A stretch of DNA of 64,000 bases from Thermocaproicibacter sp002410755 (GCA_036839715.1 DAITDU010000005.1:9055-73054); one strand, 5' to 3'; numbered from the stretch's first letter, positions 7,228-16,303 are shown. The notes: a model not told the origin generated them from the sequence alone. Translations and numbers: made by a program.

Positions 7228-9794
7228 GCCTTAGCCTCGTACCAGTTTTCACCGATTTTTGCTTCGGCCGTAAGGGGTACGGAAAGCGAAACCGCGCCCT
7301 GCATCTCTTCGGTCAGCAGGGAGGCAACACGGAGGGCCTCATCCGCGGGTGCCTCAACAATCAGCTCATCATGCACCTGAAGGATCAGCCGTGATTTCAT
7401 TTTTTCTTCTGCAAGACGCTTTTCCACGCGGATCATTGCAATCTTGATAATATCCGCCGCTGTGCCCTGAATCGGCATGTTGCGTGCAACTCGTTCACCG
7501 AATGCACGCAGGTTATGGTTCGAGCTGGTAAGCTCCGGCAAATAGCGCCGCCGACCAAACATTGTTTCTACGAAGCCTTTTTCCTTGGCTTCTTCCACAA
7601 TGTGCTTCATATAGGTGTCAACGCCGGAAAAATTGGCAAGGTAATCTGTAATATACTGCTTTGCCTCACGCATGGATACATGGATATTCTGAGAAAGGGA
7701 AAACGCACCGATGCCGTACACGATTCCGAAGTTGACGGCTTTCGCGCGGCTGCGCATCAGGGGGGTGACCATGTTTTCCGGAATATGGAACACCTGCGAG
7801 GCCGTATGGCGGTGGATGTCGTCACCGTTGCGGAAAGCCTGAATCATATTCTTGTCATTTGCAACGTGGGCAAGCACCCGAAGCTCAATCTGCGAGTAGT
7901 CCGCATCAACCAAAACCCAACCGGGACGCGCTACAAAGAAGCGACGCATTTCCCGTCCAAGGTCTGTCCGGACAGGAATATTCTGAAGGTTCGGTTCCGT
8001 TGAGCTGATGCGCCCGGTGCGCGTTTCAGTCTGGTTAAAGCTAGAATGGATGCGCCCGTCCGGCGCAACGACTTTTAAAAGCCCGTCACAGTAGGTGGAC
8101 TTCAGCTTTGACAGCATGCGGTAAGTGAGGATAAACTCAACAGCCGGGCTTTCATACCGCAGTTTTTCCAGCGTGCTGGCACTGGTAGACCATCCGGTTT
8201 TTGTCTTTTTGCCGTGCTCAAGGCCGAGCTTTTCAAAAAGTGCTTCGCCGAGCTGCTTTGGGGAATTGATGTTAAATTCGTATCCGACAATGTCATAAAT
8301 CTGCTGCTGCGTTTCGGCTATTTTTTTGTCAAGCACATTGCCAAAGGACTGAATCCCCTTAGCGTCTACGGCAAAACCGATATTTTCCATGCGGGCGAGC
8401 ACACGTGCAAGCGGAATCTCAATGTCAAAAAGGAGAGAGGTCTGTCCGTCCTCCGCAATTTTCTGTTCAAGCGCATCAGTCAGGGCAGGCATTGCAGCGG
8501 CAGTTTGATTTTCCTCGGGCAGGCTGTCCGGCACGGCAACGCCGTACTCACGCGCAAGGCGCAGAGGCTCATAGCCGGAAGCGGAGGGGTTCAGCAGATA
8601 ACCCGCAAGCATTGTGTCGAAATTTGTGCCTGCAAGTGTCCGGTTTTCCCGGTCCAGAGAGGCAAAAAGTGGTTTCAGGTCGTGCGTATTTTTTCGGATT
8701 GTCCCATCCTCGAAAATAGTGCGGATGGTTTCCGCATCCGTCAGGCGGTAAATCACCCCGCCCGTATTTATGATAAGCGCGGAAACTGCGCCGTCTTTCA
8801 GTTCATAGGTAAAATCCACCCGGTGTGCCTGCTTTACTTTGTCCAGCAGGGAAGCGGAGTCAGTGTGCTCAGCGACTGTTACGGAGGCTGGCGGCGAGGA
8901 CTGCTCCGGTTCCGGTCCGGCAGCATCATTCAGGCCAAGCTTTTCAATCAGCTTGAAAAATTCGAGCCTTGCCATAAGGCGTGCCGCCGCAGCCCGGTCG
9001 CCTTTTTGAGGGACATAATCAGAAAGGTTTGTGTCAATCGGCGCGTCCGTGCGGATGGTGCCGAGGTCGTGGCTGAGATAGGCGCTGTCTTTGCCGGCGG
9101 AGAGCTTCTGCCTCATGGAATCGCGGATTTCCAGCTCCGGCAGATGGCCGTAGATATAGTCGATAGAATGGTAGGCCTGGATGAGCTGACCTGCCCCTTT
9201 CGGCCCGATGCCGGAAACGCCGGGGATACAGTCGGATGAATCGCCCTGAAGGGCCTTAATCTCAATCATTTCCTTTGGGGTGACGCCGTAGTCTTCCCGA
9301 ATCTTTGCTTCATCATAAAGCGTTACCTGCGGCTGCCCCATCTTCGTGGAAGCAAGGCGTACCGTGACGTGCGGGCCTACAAGTTGAAGGCTGTCGCGGT
9401 CGCCTGTTGCAAGGACACATTCGCAGCCGCTGCGCTCACATGTTTTCGCAAGGGTGCCAAGGATATCGTCAGCCTCAAACCCCTCGCACTCTATGAGACG
9501 GTACCCAAAGAGCGTAAGTAGATTTTTGAGCGCGGGAAGCTGCTGGGCCAGTTCAGGCGGCATCCCTTTGCGGTTTGCCTTGTAGCCCGCGTACTTTTTA
9601 TGGCGGAATGTTGGAGCGCGCATATCAAAAGCAACGGCGACAGCGTCCGGCTCCGTTTCCGTCAGAAGGCGGTGGAGAATCGTCAGAAAGCCGTAAATGC
9701 CGTTCGTGTAATGCCCGTCCTTCGTCGTGAGCAGGCGGATGCCATAGAATGCCCGGTTCAGAATACTGTTGCCATCCAGTACAAGTAATTTCAT
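7224..9794 (-). CDS. polA: DNA polymerase I (5' nuclease and polymerase, proofreading domain inactive)
   Basis: An 856-aa family A polymerase for Okazaki fragment maturation and repair. Residues 1-290 are the 5' flap nuclease (LLVLDGNSILNRAFYG, ATGDRDSLQL). Residues about 315-470 have the 3'-5' exonuclease fold, but the catalytic DxE motif is replaced (VDFTYEL), so proofreading is probably lost, as in Bacillus and Thermus Pol I. The polymerase domain has motif A (DADYSQIELRVLAH), motif B (RSRAKAVNFGIVYGIG) and motif C (LQVHDELIVEAP). The ATG at 9794 has an SD GGGAGG eight bases upstream. It heads the minus-strand run with rlmA. Confidence 0.98.
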   Translation of the reverse strand: MKLLVLDGNSILNRAFYGIRLLTTKDGHYTNGIYGFLTILHRLLTETEPDAVAVAFDMRAPTFRHKKYAGYKANRKGMPPELAQQLPALKNLLTLFGYRLIECEGFEADDILGTLAKTCERSGCECVLATGDRDSLQLVGPHVTVRLASTKMGQPQVTLYDEAKIREDYGVTPKEMIEIKALQGDSSDCIPGVSGIGPKGAGQLIQAYHSIDYIYGHLPELEIRDSMRQKLSAGKDSAYLSHDLGTIRTDAPIDTNLSDYVPQKGDRAAAARLMARLEFFKLIEKLGLNDAAGPEPEQSSPPASVTVAEHTDSASLLDKVKQAHRVDFTYELKDGAVSALIINTGGVIYRLTDAETIRTIFEDGTIRKNTHDLKPLFASLDRENRTLAGTNFDTMLAGYLLNPSASGYEPLRLAREYGVAVPDSLPEENQTAAAMPALTDALEQKIAEDGQTSLLFDIEIPLARVLARMENIGFAVDAKGIQSFGNVLDKKIAETQQQIYDIVGYEFNINSPKQLGEALFEKLGLEHGKKTKTGWSTSASTLEKLRYESPAVEFILTYRMLSKLKSTYCDGLLKVVAPDGRIHSSFNQTETRTGRISSTEPNLQNIPVRTDLGREMRRFFVARPGWVLVDADYSQIELRVLAHVANDKNMIQAFRNGDDIHRHTASQVFHIPENMVTPLMRSRAKAVNFGIVYGIGAFSLSQNIHVSMREAKQYITDYLANFSGVDTYMKHIVEEAKEKGFVETMFGRRRYLPELTSSNHNLRAFGERVARNMPIQGTAADIIKIAMIRVEKRLAEEKMKSRLILQVHDELIVEAPADEALRVASLLTEEMQGAVSLSVPLTAEAKIGENWYEAKA

Positions 9795-10124
9795 TGTTTT
9801 TTCCTCCCGCCCACATCATAGTAATACAAATCTATTATAGCACTTTCCCCGCGAAAAAATAAGTGGTATACTGAACGCAGCAGCTTTGAAGAGCTTAGGC
9901 TGGCTGCAAAACTGCCTGATGGTTTTCAATCCGCTTTCAGATGCTGAAATCCGGGGGGAGAAGGCTGCCGGATGAAATATCGGGGCCAGCCGAAAAGCAA
10001 GCTTAACAAAAAAAATTCTCCAGACAGTTCAGAAGGGAAACTTTCAGGGGCGACGGAAACTAGAGTCCATAAAATGGATAGATGAAATCCGTTCGTACAC
10101 CGGTTTCTGAAAAGAGGGATACGG
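9795..10124. other. 330-bp stretch between divergent genes, no gene seen
   Basis: This region separates polA (-) from an AT-richer methyltransferase (+). It must hold both promoters, but I find no convincing pair of -35/-10 boxes, no RNA motif that I recognise and no coding frame longer than about 35 codons. It may contain eroded coding sequence or a long leader. The last 20 bases give the SD (GAGGG) of the methyltransferase. Confidence 0.5.
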
Positions 10125-10808
10125 ATGGGAGAATGCAGAAAATATTATGAAGCCTATGATGACCGTTACAGGCAGGTACACAGCAAAGGCCTCCAATGGT
10201 CTTCTTCAGAAAATTCAGAGATTGTCGAGCGGACAATTAAAAAATATGGAATCAGCAAAACTGCCAATATTCTTGAAATCGGCTGCGGGGAAGGCAGAGA
10301 CGCTAACTTCCTGTTAAAAAAAGGATACAATTTGCTTGCAACCGATGTTTCACCTGCCGCTGTCAAGTATTGCAGGCAGTGCTACCCTGAAAAATTACAG
10401 TCATTCCAGGTCCTTAACTGCCTTACGGACAGAACAGGGGTAAAATACGATTTCATTTATGCCATTGCCGTCCTTCACATGCTTGTCCTGGAAGAGGACC
10501 GAAAATTATTTTATCGGTCTCTTTCCGACCAGTTAAGCGATAATGGCCTTGCCCTTATCTGCACTATAGGAGACGGAAAGAAAGAATGGGAAACAGACCC
10601 ATCCAGAGCATTTGAATTGCAGAAAAGAATCCACGGGGCCACCGGACGGGAATTGTATCTGGCGGGAACATCCTGTAGGGTTGTCGGCTTTGGTACTTTT
10701 TTCAGGGAATTAAATGAAAGCCGTCTGAACATTGTGGAAAGCGGAACCACATCAATAAAACCGGATTTCCCGATGGCCATGTATGCTGTTGTGGAACCCG
10801 CGCGGTAA
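10125..10808 (+). CDS. Class I SAM-dependent methyltransferase, substrate unknown
   Basis: A 227-aa Rossmann methyltransferase. Motif I is ILEIGCGEGRDANFL (near residue 49) and the acidic end of beta-2 is LLATDVSPAAV. The pattern resembles the TehB/UbiE-like group that acts on small molecules, but nothing fixes the substrate. ATG 10125 has an SD GAGGG six bases upstream. The gene is visibly richer in A+T and AAA codons than its neighbours and sits alone between polA and dusB, which fits lateral acquisition. It is 15 bp upstream of dusB and on the same strand, so it may drive dusB transcription. Confidence 0.8.
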   Translation: MGECRKYYEAYDDRYRQVHSKGLQWSSSENSEIVERTIKKYGISKTANILEIGCGEGRDANFLLKKGYNLLATDVSPAAVKYCRQCYPEKLQSFQVLNCLTDRTGVKYDFIYAIAVLHMLVLEEDRKLFYRSLSDQLSDNGLALICTIGDGKKEWETDPSRAFELQKRIHGATGRELYLAGTSCRVVGFGTFFRELNESRLNIVESGTTSIKPDFPMAMYAVVEPAR

Positions 10809-10823
10809 GAGGAATCTTTATAA

Positions 10824-11825
10824 ATGAGCTGGAAGATAGGAAATCTTGAAATCAGCGGACGGGCTGTCCTTGCCCCCATGGCGGGAGCGGGGGACCGCGC
10901 GTTCCGGGAAACCTGCGCCCGCTTTGGTGCAGCATATACGGTGAGCGAAATGGTGAGCTCCAAAGCACTTCAGTTTGGCGACAGGAAAACGCGGGAGCTG
11001 ATGGAGCTGGGAAAAAATGCCCGTCCGACGGGCATCCAGATCTTTGGCTCGGAACCGGCCGTTATGGCAGAAGCTGCAAAAAAGGCCATGGAATTTTCTC
11101 CTGATTTTATTGACATCAACATGGGATGCCCTGCGCCGAAGATTACCAGCCCGGGTGCCGGAAGTGCACTGATGAAAAACCCGCCGCTCTGCGGTGAGAT
11201 TGTTGCGGCTGTAGTGGATGCGGTGCCGGTCCCCGTTACGGTAAAAATGCGTGCAGGCTGGGACGCCCAAAACATCAATGCACCGGAAGTCGCAGAAATC
11301 TGCGAACAGGCCGGGGTTGCCGCCATTGCGGTGCATGCGCGGACGCGAGCCCAACAGTATACGCCGCCTGCGGACTGGGGTATTATTAAAAAAGTCAGGC
11401 AGGCTGTAAAAATCCCTGTCATCGGAAACGGCGACGTAACGGGCGCGCAGTCTGCTGCGCTTATGCTGGAGCAGACAGGCTGTGACGCCGTGATGGTTGG
11501 CCGCGGAGCGCTCGGGAACCCATGGGTTTTCCGGCAGATCAATGATTATCTCACGGAATCCTGCCGCATTGTCCCGCCGCCCGGCATCTATGAGCGGATG
11601 CTTGTAATGGTGCAGCATATTGACCTCATGTGCCGCTATAAAGGGGAAACCCGTGCAATGAATGAGGCCCGCAAACACGTTGCCTGGTACCTGAAAGGAA
11701 TCCGTGGGGCCGCAGAATTCCGGAAGCGCGCTGGTTCCCTCTGTACCCGTTCCGACCTTGATATGCTTGTGCGGGATATTATTGCGGCACAGCAGGGGAC
11801 AGAACTGGACGGCTGCCTGATTTAG
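10824..11825 (+). CDS. dusB: tRNA-dihydrouridine synthase, DusB type
   Basis: FMN-dependent reductase that turns uridines in the tRNA D-loop into dihydrouridine. The 333 residues form a TIM barrel: APMAGAGDRAFR at the start, catalytic Cys102 in the motif NMGCPAPKI, FMN phosphate site GNGDV and VMVGRGALGNPW, then the C-terminal helical domain (HVAWYLKGI). An SD (GAGGA) lies about ten bases before ATG 10824. The stop overlaps the stop of the convergent GNAT gene by 4 bp. Assignment to DusB rather than another bacterial Dus is by overall similarity to the Firmicutes group. Confidence 0.93.
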   Translation: MSWKIGNLEISGRAVLAPMAGAGDRAFRETCARFGAAYTVSEMVSSKALQFGDRKTRELMELGKNARPTGIQIFGSEPAVMAEAAKKAMEFSPDFIDINMGCPAPKITSPGAGSALMKNPPLCGEIVAAVVDAVPVPVTVKMRAGWDAQNINAPEVAEICEQAGVAAIAVHARTRAQQYTPPADWGIIKKVRQAVKIPVIGNGDVTGAQSAALMLEQTGCDAVMVGRGALGNPWVFRQINDYLTESCRIVPPPGIYERMLVMVQHIDLMCRYKGETRAMNEARKHVAWYLKGIRGAAEFRKRAGSLCTRSDLDMLVRDIIAAQQGTELDGCLI

Positions 11826-12372
11826 GACTGATAAAATTCCCGGTTTTCAAGGTAATCTTGGCGGGTGAGCAAGTAGCAGACTTCCGCAAGCATTTCACCG
11901 CGGTAATTACGGTAGGTTGCCTGTGCTGTTTTTTCATAGCGGAATCTGCATTTCTCAATGACGCGCTTCGAGCGTCCATTAAATGGGAAATGCGATATGG
12001 AGAGATAATCGAGGCCCACCTCGTCAAACGCAAAACGGATGACGCGGCGCACCGCTTCCGGTATCAGCCCGTGGCCCCAGTAGTCATGGGAAAGCACATA
12101 GCCGATTTCCCGCCCGCTGCCGAGGGCTTTGTGGCCGAGCCGGTCGCAGTACAGACCAAAGGAGCCGATCACTTTTCCGGTTTCTTTCAGTACGACGGCG
12201 CTTTCGCTTTCGTCTTTGAGGAAGATGGAAAGAATCTGTCTGCTTCCCTCCATACTTTCGTGCNNNNNNNNNNNNGGCCGACTTCCGGATCCGTGCAGTA
12301 CTCATGAAAATCCGTAAGATCGCTCTCACGCCATGGACGCAGAATCAGCCGATTCGTTTCGAGTGTTTGCAT
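11822..12372 (-). CDS. RimJ/RimL-type GNAT acetyltransferase interrupted by an assembly gap
   Basis: An acetyltransferase of about 180 aa. The first part starts at ATG 12372 with a good SD (AAAGGAG) and reads LETNRLILRPWRESDL, the classical start of RimJ/RimL-like GNATs. The second part carries the acetyl-CoA region (EIGYVLSHDYWGHGLIPEA). A run of 12 N at 12264-12275 separates them, and the two parts are in different frames: the true gap must be 3n+1 bases long, so 12 is a placeholder. The missing part probably encodes five to seven residues of the conserved stretch before HESMEGSRQ. This is not evidence of a pseudogene. The substrate is unknown. Confidence 0.8.
12264..12275. other. Assembly gap (12 N)
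   Basis: Twelve ambiguous bases inside the GNAT gene. Frame analysis on both sides shows the real length cannot be 12 if the gene is intact; 13, 16 or 19 would restore it. Confidence 0.95.
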
Positions 12373-12517
12373 GAAAATTTACTCCTTTCGGCTTTCTGTT
12401 TTCTGTCACAGGCATGACAGTACAGCCGTTTAGGAAAACAGAAAAAGAGGATTCCACAGGCGTTGTTTTCGGAATTATTTATCAAGATAATAGTAGTATT
12501 GTTATCTGCTGTTATGA

Positions 12518-12523
12518 TATAAT
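12518..12523 (+). promoter_or_regulatory. Candidate -10 box for the InlB-repeat gene
   Basis: TATAAT lies in an AT-rich stretch 74 bp before the ATG at 12598. No clear -35 sits 16-18 bp upstream, so the promoter may be weak or need an activator. Confidence 0.4.
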
Positions 12524-12597
12524 TACTTTAATTGAAATTGATGTTATAAATTAATTTTCGTAATATGATAAAACCTTTTTGGAGAGGAAATACAGAT

Positions 12598-13374
12598 ATG
12601 AGCAGAAAAGCCGAAAAATCTTTTGCCTTTTTCCTGGCAGCCATCGTGTGCATTTCCATGCTTACGCTTTCCGCTTTTGCAGCCGTCACCCCTTTGACAG
12701 ATATTCAGTCACCGGAAACCGGAAGAGTCGAGCACGATGACTCCCCAAAAGGGGAGGTGCTGGTTACCATTGACCTTGCCGGCGGGACAGGCCTGAAGAA
12801 AAGCGCTTATGTAAAAAAAGGGACGCGAATGTCAGAATTTATAACGCCAGTCCGTTCAGGCTATGAGTTTGCTGGCTGGAAAGTCAACGGCACCGCGGTA
12901 TCCGGCTCCTACGCTCTCACTTCCAATGCAAATATGACGGCAGTGTGGCGGAAAAAGACAGAAAGCTCTTCCCTGACAGAAAAGCCCTCCTCTTCCAAGT
13001 CCCTTTCTTCCCAGGACCAGAATGCCCTTTTCTTTTCTTCCAGCTCTCAGGAGAGCAAAGCCCCCGTTTCTTCTGCACCGGCTTCCGCTGATCCAATCAG
13101 CAGGTTTTCCCCGCTCTTCTATATTGGCATTGCCCTGGTTGTACTCGGCATAATAGGAATTGTCATATTTATCCATATCCGTCATTCCGGAAAGGGGCCA
13201 AAGGGCAGAGGCGGTTCAGGGTATTCCGGCTGCAACGGGGGATTTACGGATATCAGCTCGTACAGCGACGGCAAACGCCATAACGATGCTTCGGCAATCC
13301 TGCGCGATGCGCGGCGGGAAGCAAAGTCGGCCGCACGCATGCCAAGAAGGAGAAGTCCAGTACCGCGGGTATAA
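12598..13374 (+). CDS. Surface protein with one InlB B-type repeat and C-terminal membrane anchor
   Basis: A 258-aa exported protein. I start it at ATG 12598, after an SD GGAGAGG; an upstream in-frame ATG at 12565 has none. Residues 1-28 are a signal peptide (AFA cleavage site). Residues about 54-117 form one InlB_B/Flg_new repeat (RSGYEFAGWKVNG, NMTAVW), a beta-grasp module found in internalins and many Clostridia surface proteins. A Ser-rich linker (about 118-165) leads to a helix at 172-194, then a cytoplasmic tail of about 60 residues that is basic at the end. There is no LPXTG motif. Possible roles are adhesion or cell-wall contact. No partner gene is apparent. Confidence 0.75.
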   Translation: MSRKAEKSFAFFLAAIVCISMLTLSAFAAVTPLTDIQSPETGRVEHDDSPKGEVLVTIDLAGGTGLKKSAYVKKGTRMSEFITPVRSGYEFAGWKVNGTAVSGSYALTSNANMTAVWRKKTESSSLTEKPSSSKSLSSQDQNALFFSSSSQESKAPVSSAPASADPISRFSPLFYIGIALVVLGIIGIVIFIHIRHSGKGPKGRGGSGYSGCNGGFTDISSYSDGKRHNDASAILRDARREAKSAARMPRRRSPVPRV

Positions 13375-13489
13375 GGAAAGCTCTCCAGAATGTTTTAAGC
13401 CTGAAGGCAGATTATCCAGCAGGTGGAGGAACCATGGAGAACGGCTTTAGCTGAAAAGTATTCTTCTATGGAAATAACAGATAAGAGTA

Positions 13490-13520
13490 GCGGCCGGGAC
13501 GGTTTTTCCGCTCCGGCCGC
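13490..13520. terminator. GC-rich hairpin between convergent genes
   Basis: GCGGCCGG (13490-13497) pairs with CCGGCCGC (13513-13520), and an inner CGG/CCG extends the stem. It lies between the stops of the InlB-repeat gene (+) and the 88-aa gene (-). The T-tract is poor on both strands, so it is an imperfect bidirectional terminator. Confidence 0.45.
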
Positions 13521-13553
13521 TTATGTTACGCAGACAGGATATTCTGCCCCTGC

Positions 13554-13820
13554 TTACTTGGGCTGTGCTCCGTTCGCACCAAAAAGATTGAAACGGTACA
13601 GCCTGGTTTCGTCTTCCGGATTTTCACAGACGATAAACGCATCTGCAATCTTGCCGCCTTCAATCAGCTTCGTCAGGCCTACGAGCTGGCAAAGCTTGCT
13701 TTTCAGGTTAAGATTGTCGCCCTCATGCGTCATCAGGAACACGTTCCCTTTGCACTGGTCAAGCTCTTTCAGAAAAGCCGGAACGTCGATATCATGTAGT
13801 TCGATGGGAGATGATGCCAT
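13554..13820 (-). CDS. Unknown 88-aa soluble protein
   Basis: A small soluble protein with a very strong SD (AGGAGGGG) seven bases before ATG 13820. The sequence has a mixed alpha/beta character: an N-terminal VPAFLKELDQC, then VFLMTHEGDNLNL, a helix rich in Leu and Lys (LCQLVGLTKLI), and a C-terminal PEDETRLYRFNLFG. I know no function. It is not a ribosomal protein or a known toxin or antitoxin. The orphan ABC ATPase lies 97 bp upstream on the same strand, so the two might share a transcript, but the gap is large enough for a separate promoter. Confidence 0.7.
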   Translation of the reverse strand: MASSPIELHDIDVPAFLKELDQCKGNVFLMTHEGDNLNLKSKLCQLVGLTKLIEGGKIADAFIVCENPEDETRLYRFNLFGANGAQPK

Positions 13821-13917
13821 TTTAACCCCTCCTAAATCAATAATTTTCCAGGATAAATCTGGTGATTGATTCCTTCTCCATTATAGCATCTTGTATTTTT
13901 TTATCCACTGGGAGAAT

Positions 13918-14658
13918 CTACAAACTTTTTAAAATTTTTTCGGAGGTTCTTTGCAGAGCGGCAGGCAAAGCTTCCCCCAAGGCGGAGTCAGCTTCCAGCT
14001 TCCCGTCGCAAAGGCGGACGGTGCGGTCTGCACTGCGGGCGATCCGCTCGTCATGCGTGATGAGCACTACGGTGCGTCCGGATTTTTGCAGGCCACGGAG
14101 GATTTCCATAATTTCGCTTCCGGAGCGGGTATCAAGATTCCCGGTCGGCTCATCCGCGAGGATAATGGGAGGTTCGGCGGCTATGGCCCTTGCAATCGCA
14201 ACACGCTGCTGCTGCCCGCCGCTCATCTGGCTTGGCAGGTGGTCCATCCGCCCGGCAAGGCCAACGCGGCTGAGGGCGTCTTCCGCAAGGCACCTGCGCT
14301 CGGCCCGGTCTACGCCGCGGTAAAGAAGCGGCAGCTCTACATTTTCAAGCGCAGGCAGGCTGCCAATCAGGTTGAAGCTTTGAAAAATAAAGCCGATTTC
14401 CCGGTTCCGCACCCTTGCAAGACGCTTTTCAGAGAATTTGGAAACGTCTTCCCCTGCAAGGCGGTAGCTCCCCGACGTAGGTGTGTCAAGGCAGCCAATA
14501 ATATTCATCAGGGTTGACTTTCCGGAACCGGAGCGTCCCACAATCGCAGCAAATTCTCCCTTTTGGATGGAAAGGGAAATGCCGTCAAGCGCATGCACCT
14601 CTCCTGCACCCATCTTGTAAGTTTTCTTGATATCCCGCAGCTCAATCAGGTTCTTCAT
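13918..14658 (-). CDS. ABC transporter ATP-binding protein, MacB/LolD type, without adjacent permease
   Basis: A 246-aa ABC ATPase starting at ATG 14658 (SD AAAGGAAA); the longer frame upstream is an artefact. It shows Walker A GRSGSGKST, Q-loop in FIFQSFNLIG, signature MSGGQQQRVAIARA, Walker B IILADEPTGNLD and the switch His in VVLITHDERIA. The wording is that of the MacB/LolD/FtsE class, which works with FtsX-type permeases to export peptides or act on the envelope. No FtsX-like permease lies beside it: the neighbours are the 88-aa unknown downstream and a divergent phosphohexomutase upstream. It must use a distant permease or be a leftover. Confidence 0.92.
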   Translation of the reverse strand: MKNLIELRDIKKTYKMGAGEVHALDGISLSIQKGEFAAIVGRSGSGKSTLMNIIGCLDTPTSGSYRLAGEDVSKFSEKRLARVRNREIGFIFQSFNLIGSLPALENVELPLLYRGVDRAERRCLAEDALSRVGLAGRMDHLPSQMSGGQQQRVAIARAIAAEPPIILADEPTGNLDTRSGSEIMEILRGLQKSGRTVVLITHDERIARSADRTVRLCDGKLEADSALGEALPAALQRTSEKILKSL

Positions 14659-14779
14659 TTTTCCGGCTTTCCTTTTTCCGGCAAAATTCCCGCGGATTTC
14701 CGGAATTTGATTCCAATTCCGCGTGGGACCGGCTATACTGAATATGGAATAATGGCTTGAAATGGAAGGAGAGATTCTC

Positions 14780-16303
14780 TTGCTTACAAAATACTGGGAA
14801 CAGTTTAAAAGCGGCACGGATATCCGCGGCGTGGCGATAGCCGGTGTCCCCGGTGAAAACGTGCTCCTCACGGATGAGGCTGTCAACAAACTGACGGGAG
14901 GCTTTGTGCTGTGGCTTGCTGACCGTGTGAAGAAAGATATTCCAAACCTGACTGTTGCGGTTGGGCATGATCCGCGTGTTTCAGCGGAGCGCATCCGCGC
15001 AGACGTCGTCGGCACACTTGTCTCCTGCGGAGTCCATGTGCTGGACTGCGGGCTTTCTTCTACCCCGGCAATGTTTCTCGTTACGCAGGACACGGCCTGT
15101 GACGGTTCGGTGCAGATTACGGCAAGTCACCATCCGTGGAACCGCAATGGCCTCAAATTTTTTACACGGGAGGGCGGCCTCGACGGCCCCGATATTGAGG
15201 CAATCCTTCAGCACGCTCAGGATGGGGACAGGCCTGTACCGGGCAGGGGCTCCTGTGAAAAAATCAATTACATGAAGCAGTATTGCGGCCGGCTGAGAAA
15301 GACAATCTGTGAAGGCGTCCGTGCAAAGGACTATGAGAAGCCGCTTGCCGGGTTCCATATTGTCGTGGATGCCGGCAACGGGGCAGGCGGATTTTATGCG
15401 ACGGATGTGCTCGCGCCGCTCGGCGCAGACATTTCCGGCAGCCAGTTTCTCGAACCGGATGGGCGTTTCCCAAATCATATCCCGAACCCGGAAAATGAAA
15501 CGGCAATGAAATCCGTCTGTGCTGCCGTAGTGAAAGCAAAAGCCGACCTTGGCGTAATTTTTGATACCGATGTGGATCGGGGTGGGGCTGTAGATTCCAG
15601 GGGCGATGAGATTAATCGGAACCGCCTTGTGGCCATTGCCTCCGCCATTGCACTGGAAGATTGTCCCGGCGGCACGATTGTGACAGATTCCGTTACCTCC
15701 TCTGGTCTGAAAGATTATATTGAAAAAACACTTGGCGGAAAGCACCGCCGCTTTAAGCGCGGGTACCGCAACGTTATCAATGAAGGCATGCGGCTCAATG
15801 CGGCCGGAGTGGACTGCCCGCTTGCCATTGAGACTTCCGGGCACGCCGCCATGCGGGAAAATTATTTTCTTGATGACGGGGCTTACCTGGTGACAAAAAT
15901 TATCATTAAGGCGGCAAAACTGCGTTCGCAGGGCAAAACGCTGGAAGACCTCCTGAGGCCCCTGCGGGAACCCGCAGAGGCTTCCGAGCTGAGGTTCCCA
16001 ATCCTTGCGGAGGACTTCCGTGCTGAAGGGGAAGCAATCATTGCGGAACTGACAAAATACTCCGCAAATCAGGCCGGCTGGACCGTTGCACCGGACAACT
16101 GCGAAGGTGTCCGCGTTTCCCTTGACGAGAGCCACGGCAACGGCTGGTTCCTGCTGCGCCTGAGTGTCCATGACCCCATTATGCCGCTGAATGTGGAAAG
16201 TAACTCAAAAGGCGGTGTAAAAACAATCCTTGAAGAGCTTTCCGGTTTCCTCGGCTCCTGTACCGACAGGCTCGATTTGGCCCCGCTTCGGAAAGCCGTC
16301 TGA
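14780..16303 (+). CDS. Phosphomannomutase/phosphoglucomutase
   Basis: Alpha-D-phosphohexomutase of about 507 aa. The active-site Ser is in ITASHHPWNRNGLKF, the metal loop in IFDTDVDRGG, the sugar loop in ETSGHAAM, and the phosphate-binding loop near SNSKGGVKT. The enzyme swaps phosphate between C1 and C6 of a hexose for exopolysaccharide or sugar-nucleotide synthesis; glucose and mannose preference cannot be separated. An ATG at 14762 is in frame, but the only SD (AAGGAGAG) falls just after it, so TTG 14780 is the likelier start. A strong terminator follows. It is divergent from the ABC ATPase. Confidence 0.9.
   Translation: MLTKYWEQFKSGTDIRGVAIAGVPGENVLLTDEAVNKLTGGFVLWLADRVKKDIPNLTVAVGHDPRVSAERIRADVVGTLVSCGVHVLDCGLSSTPAMFLVTQDTACDGSVQITASHHPWNRNGLKFFTREGGLDGPDIEAILQHAQDGDRPVPGRGSCEKINYMKQYCGRLRKTICEGVRAKDYEKPLAGFHIVVDAGNGAGGFYATDVLAPLGADISGSQFLEPDGRFPNHIPNPENETAMKSVCAAVVKAKADLGVIFDTDVDRGGAVDSRGDEINRNRLVAIASAIALEDCPGGTIVTDSVTSSGLKDYIEKTLGGKHRRFKRGYRNVINEGMRLNAAGVDCPLAIETSGHAAMRENYFLDDGAYLVTKIIIKAAKLRSQGKTLEDLLRPLREPAEASELRFPILAEDFRAEGEAIIAELTKYSANQAGWTVAPDNCEGVRVSLDESHGNGWFLLRLSVHDPIMPLNVESNSKGGVKTILEELSGFLGSCTDRLDLAPLRKAV

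Noticed and set aside
8214..9239. 341-codon frame on the plus strand
   Set aside because: It lies antisense inside polA, has no SD or family features, and polA is certain.
11822..12372. Reading the GNAT gene as a frameshifted pseudogene
   Set aside because: The frame break coincides with a run of N of unsure length.
14981..16171. 396-codon frame on the minus strand
   Set aside because: Antisense shadow of the phosphohexomutase.
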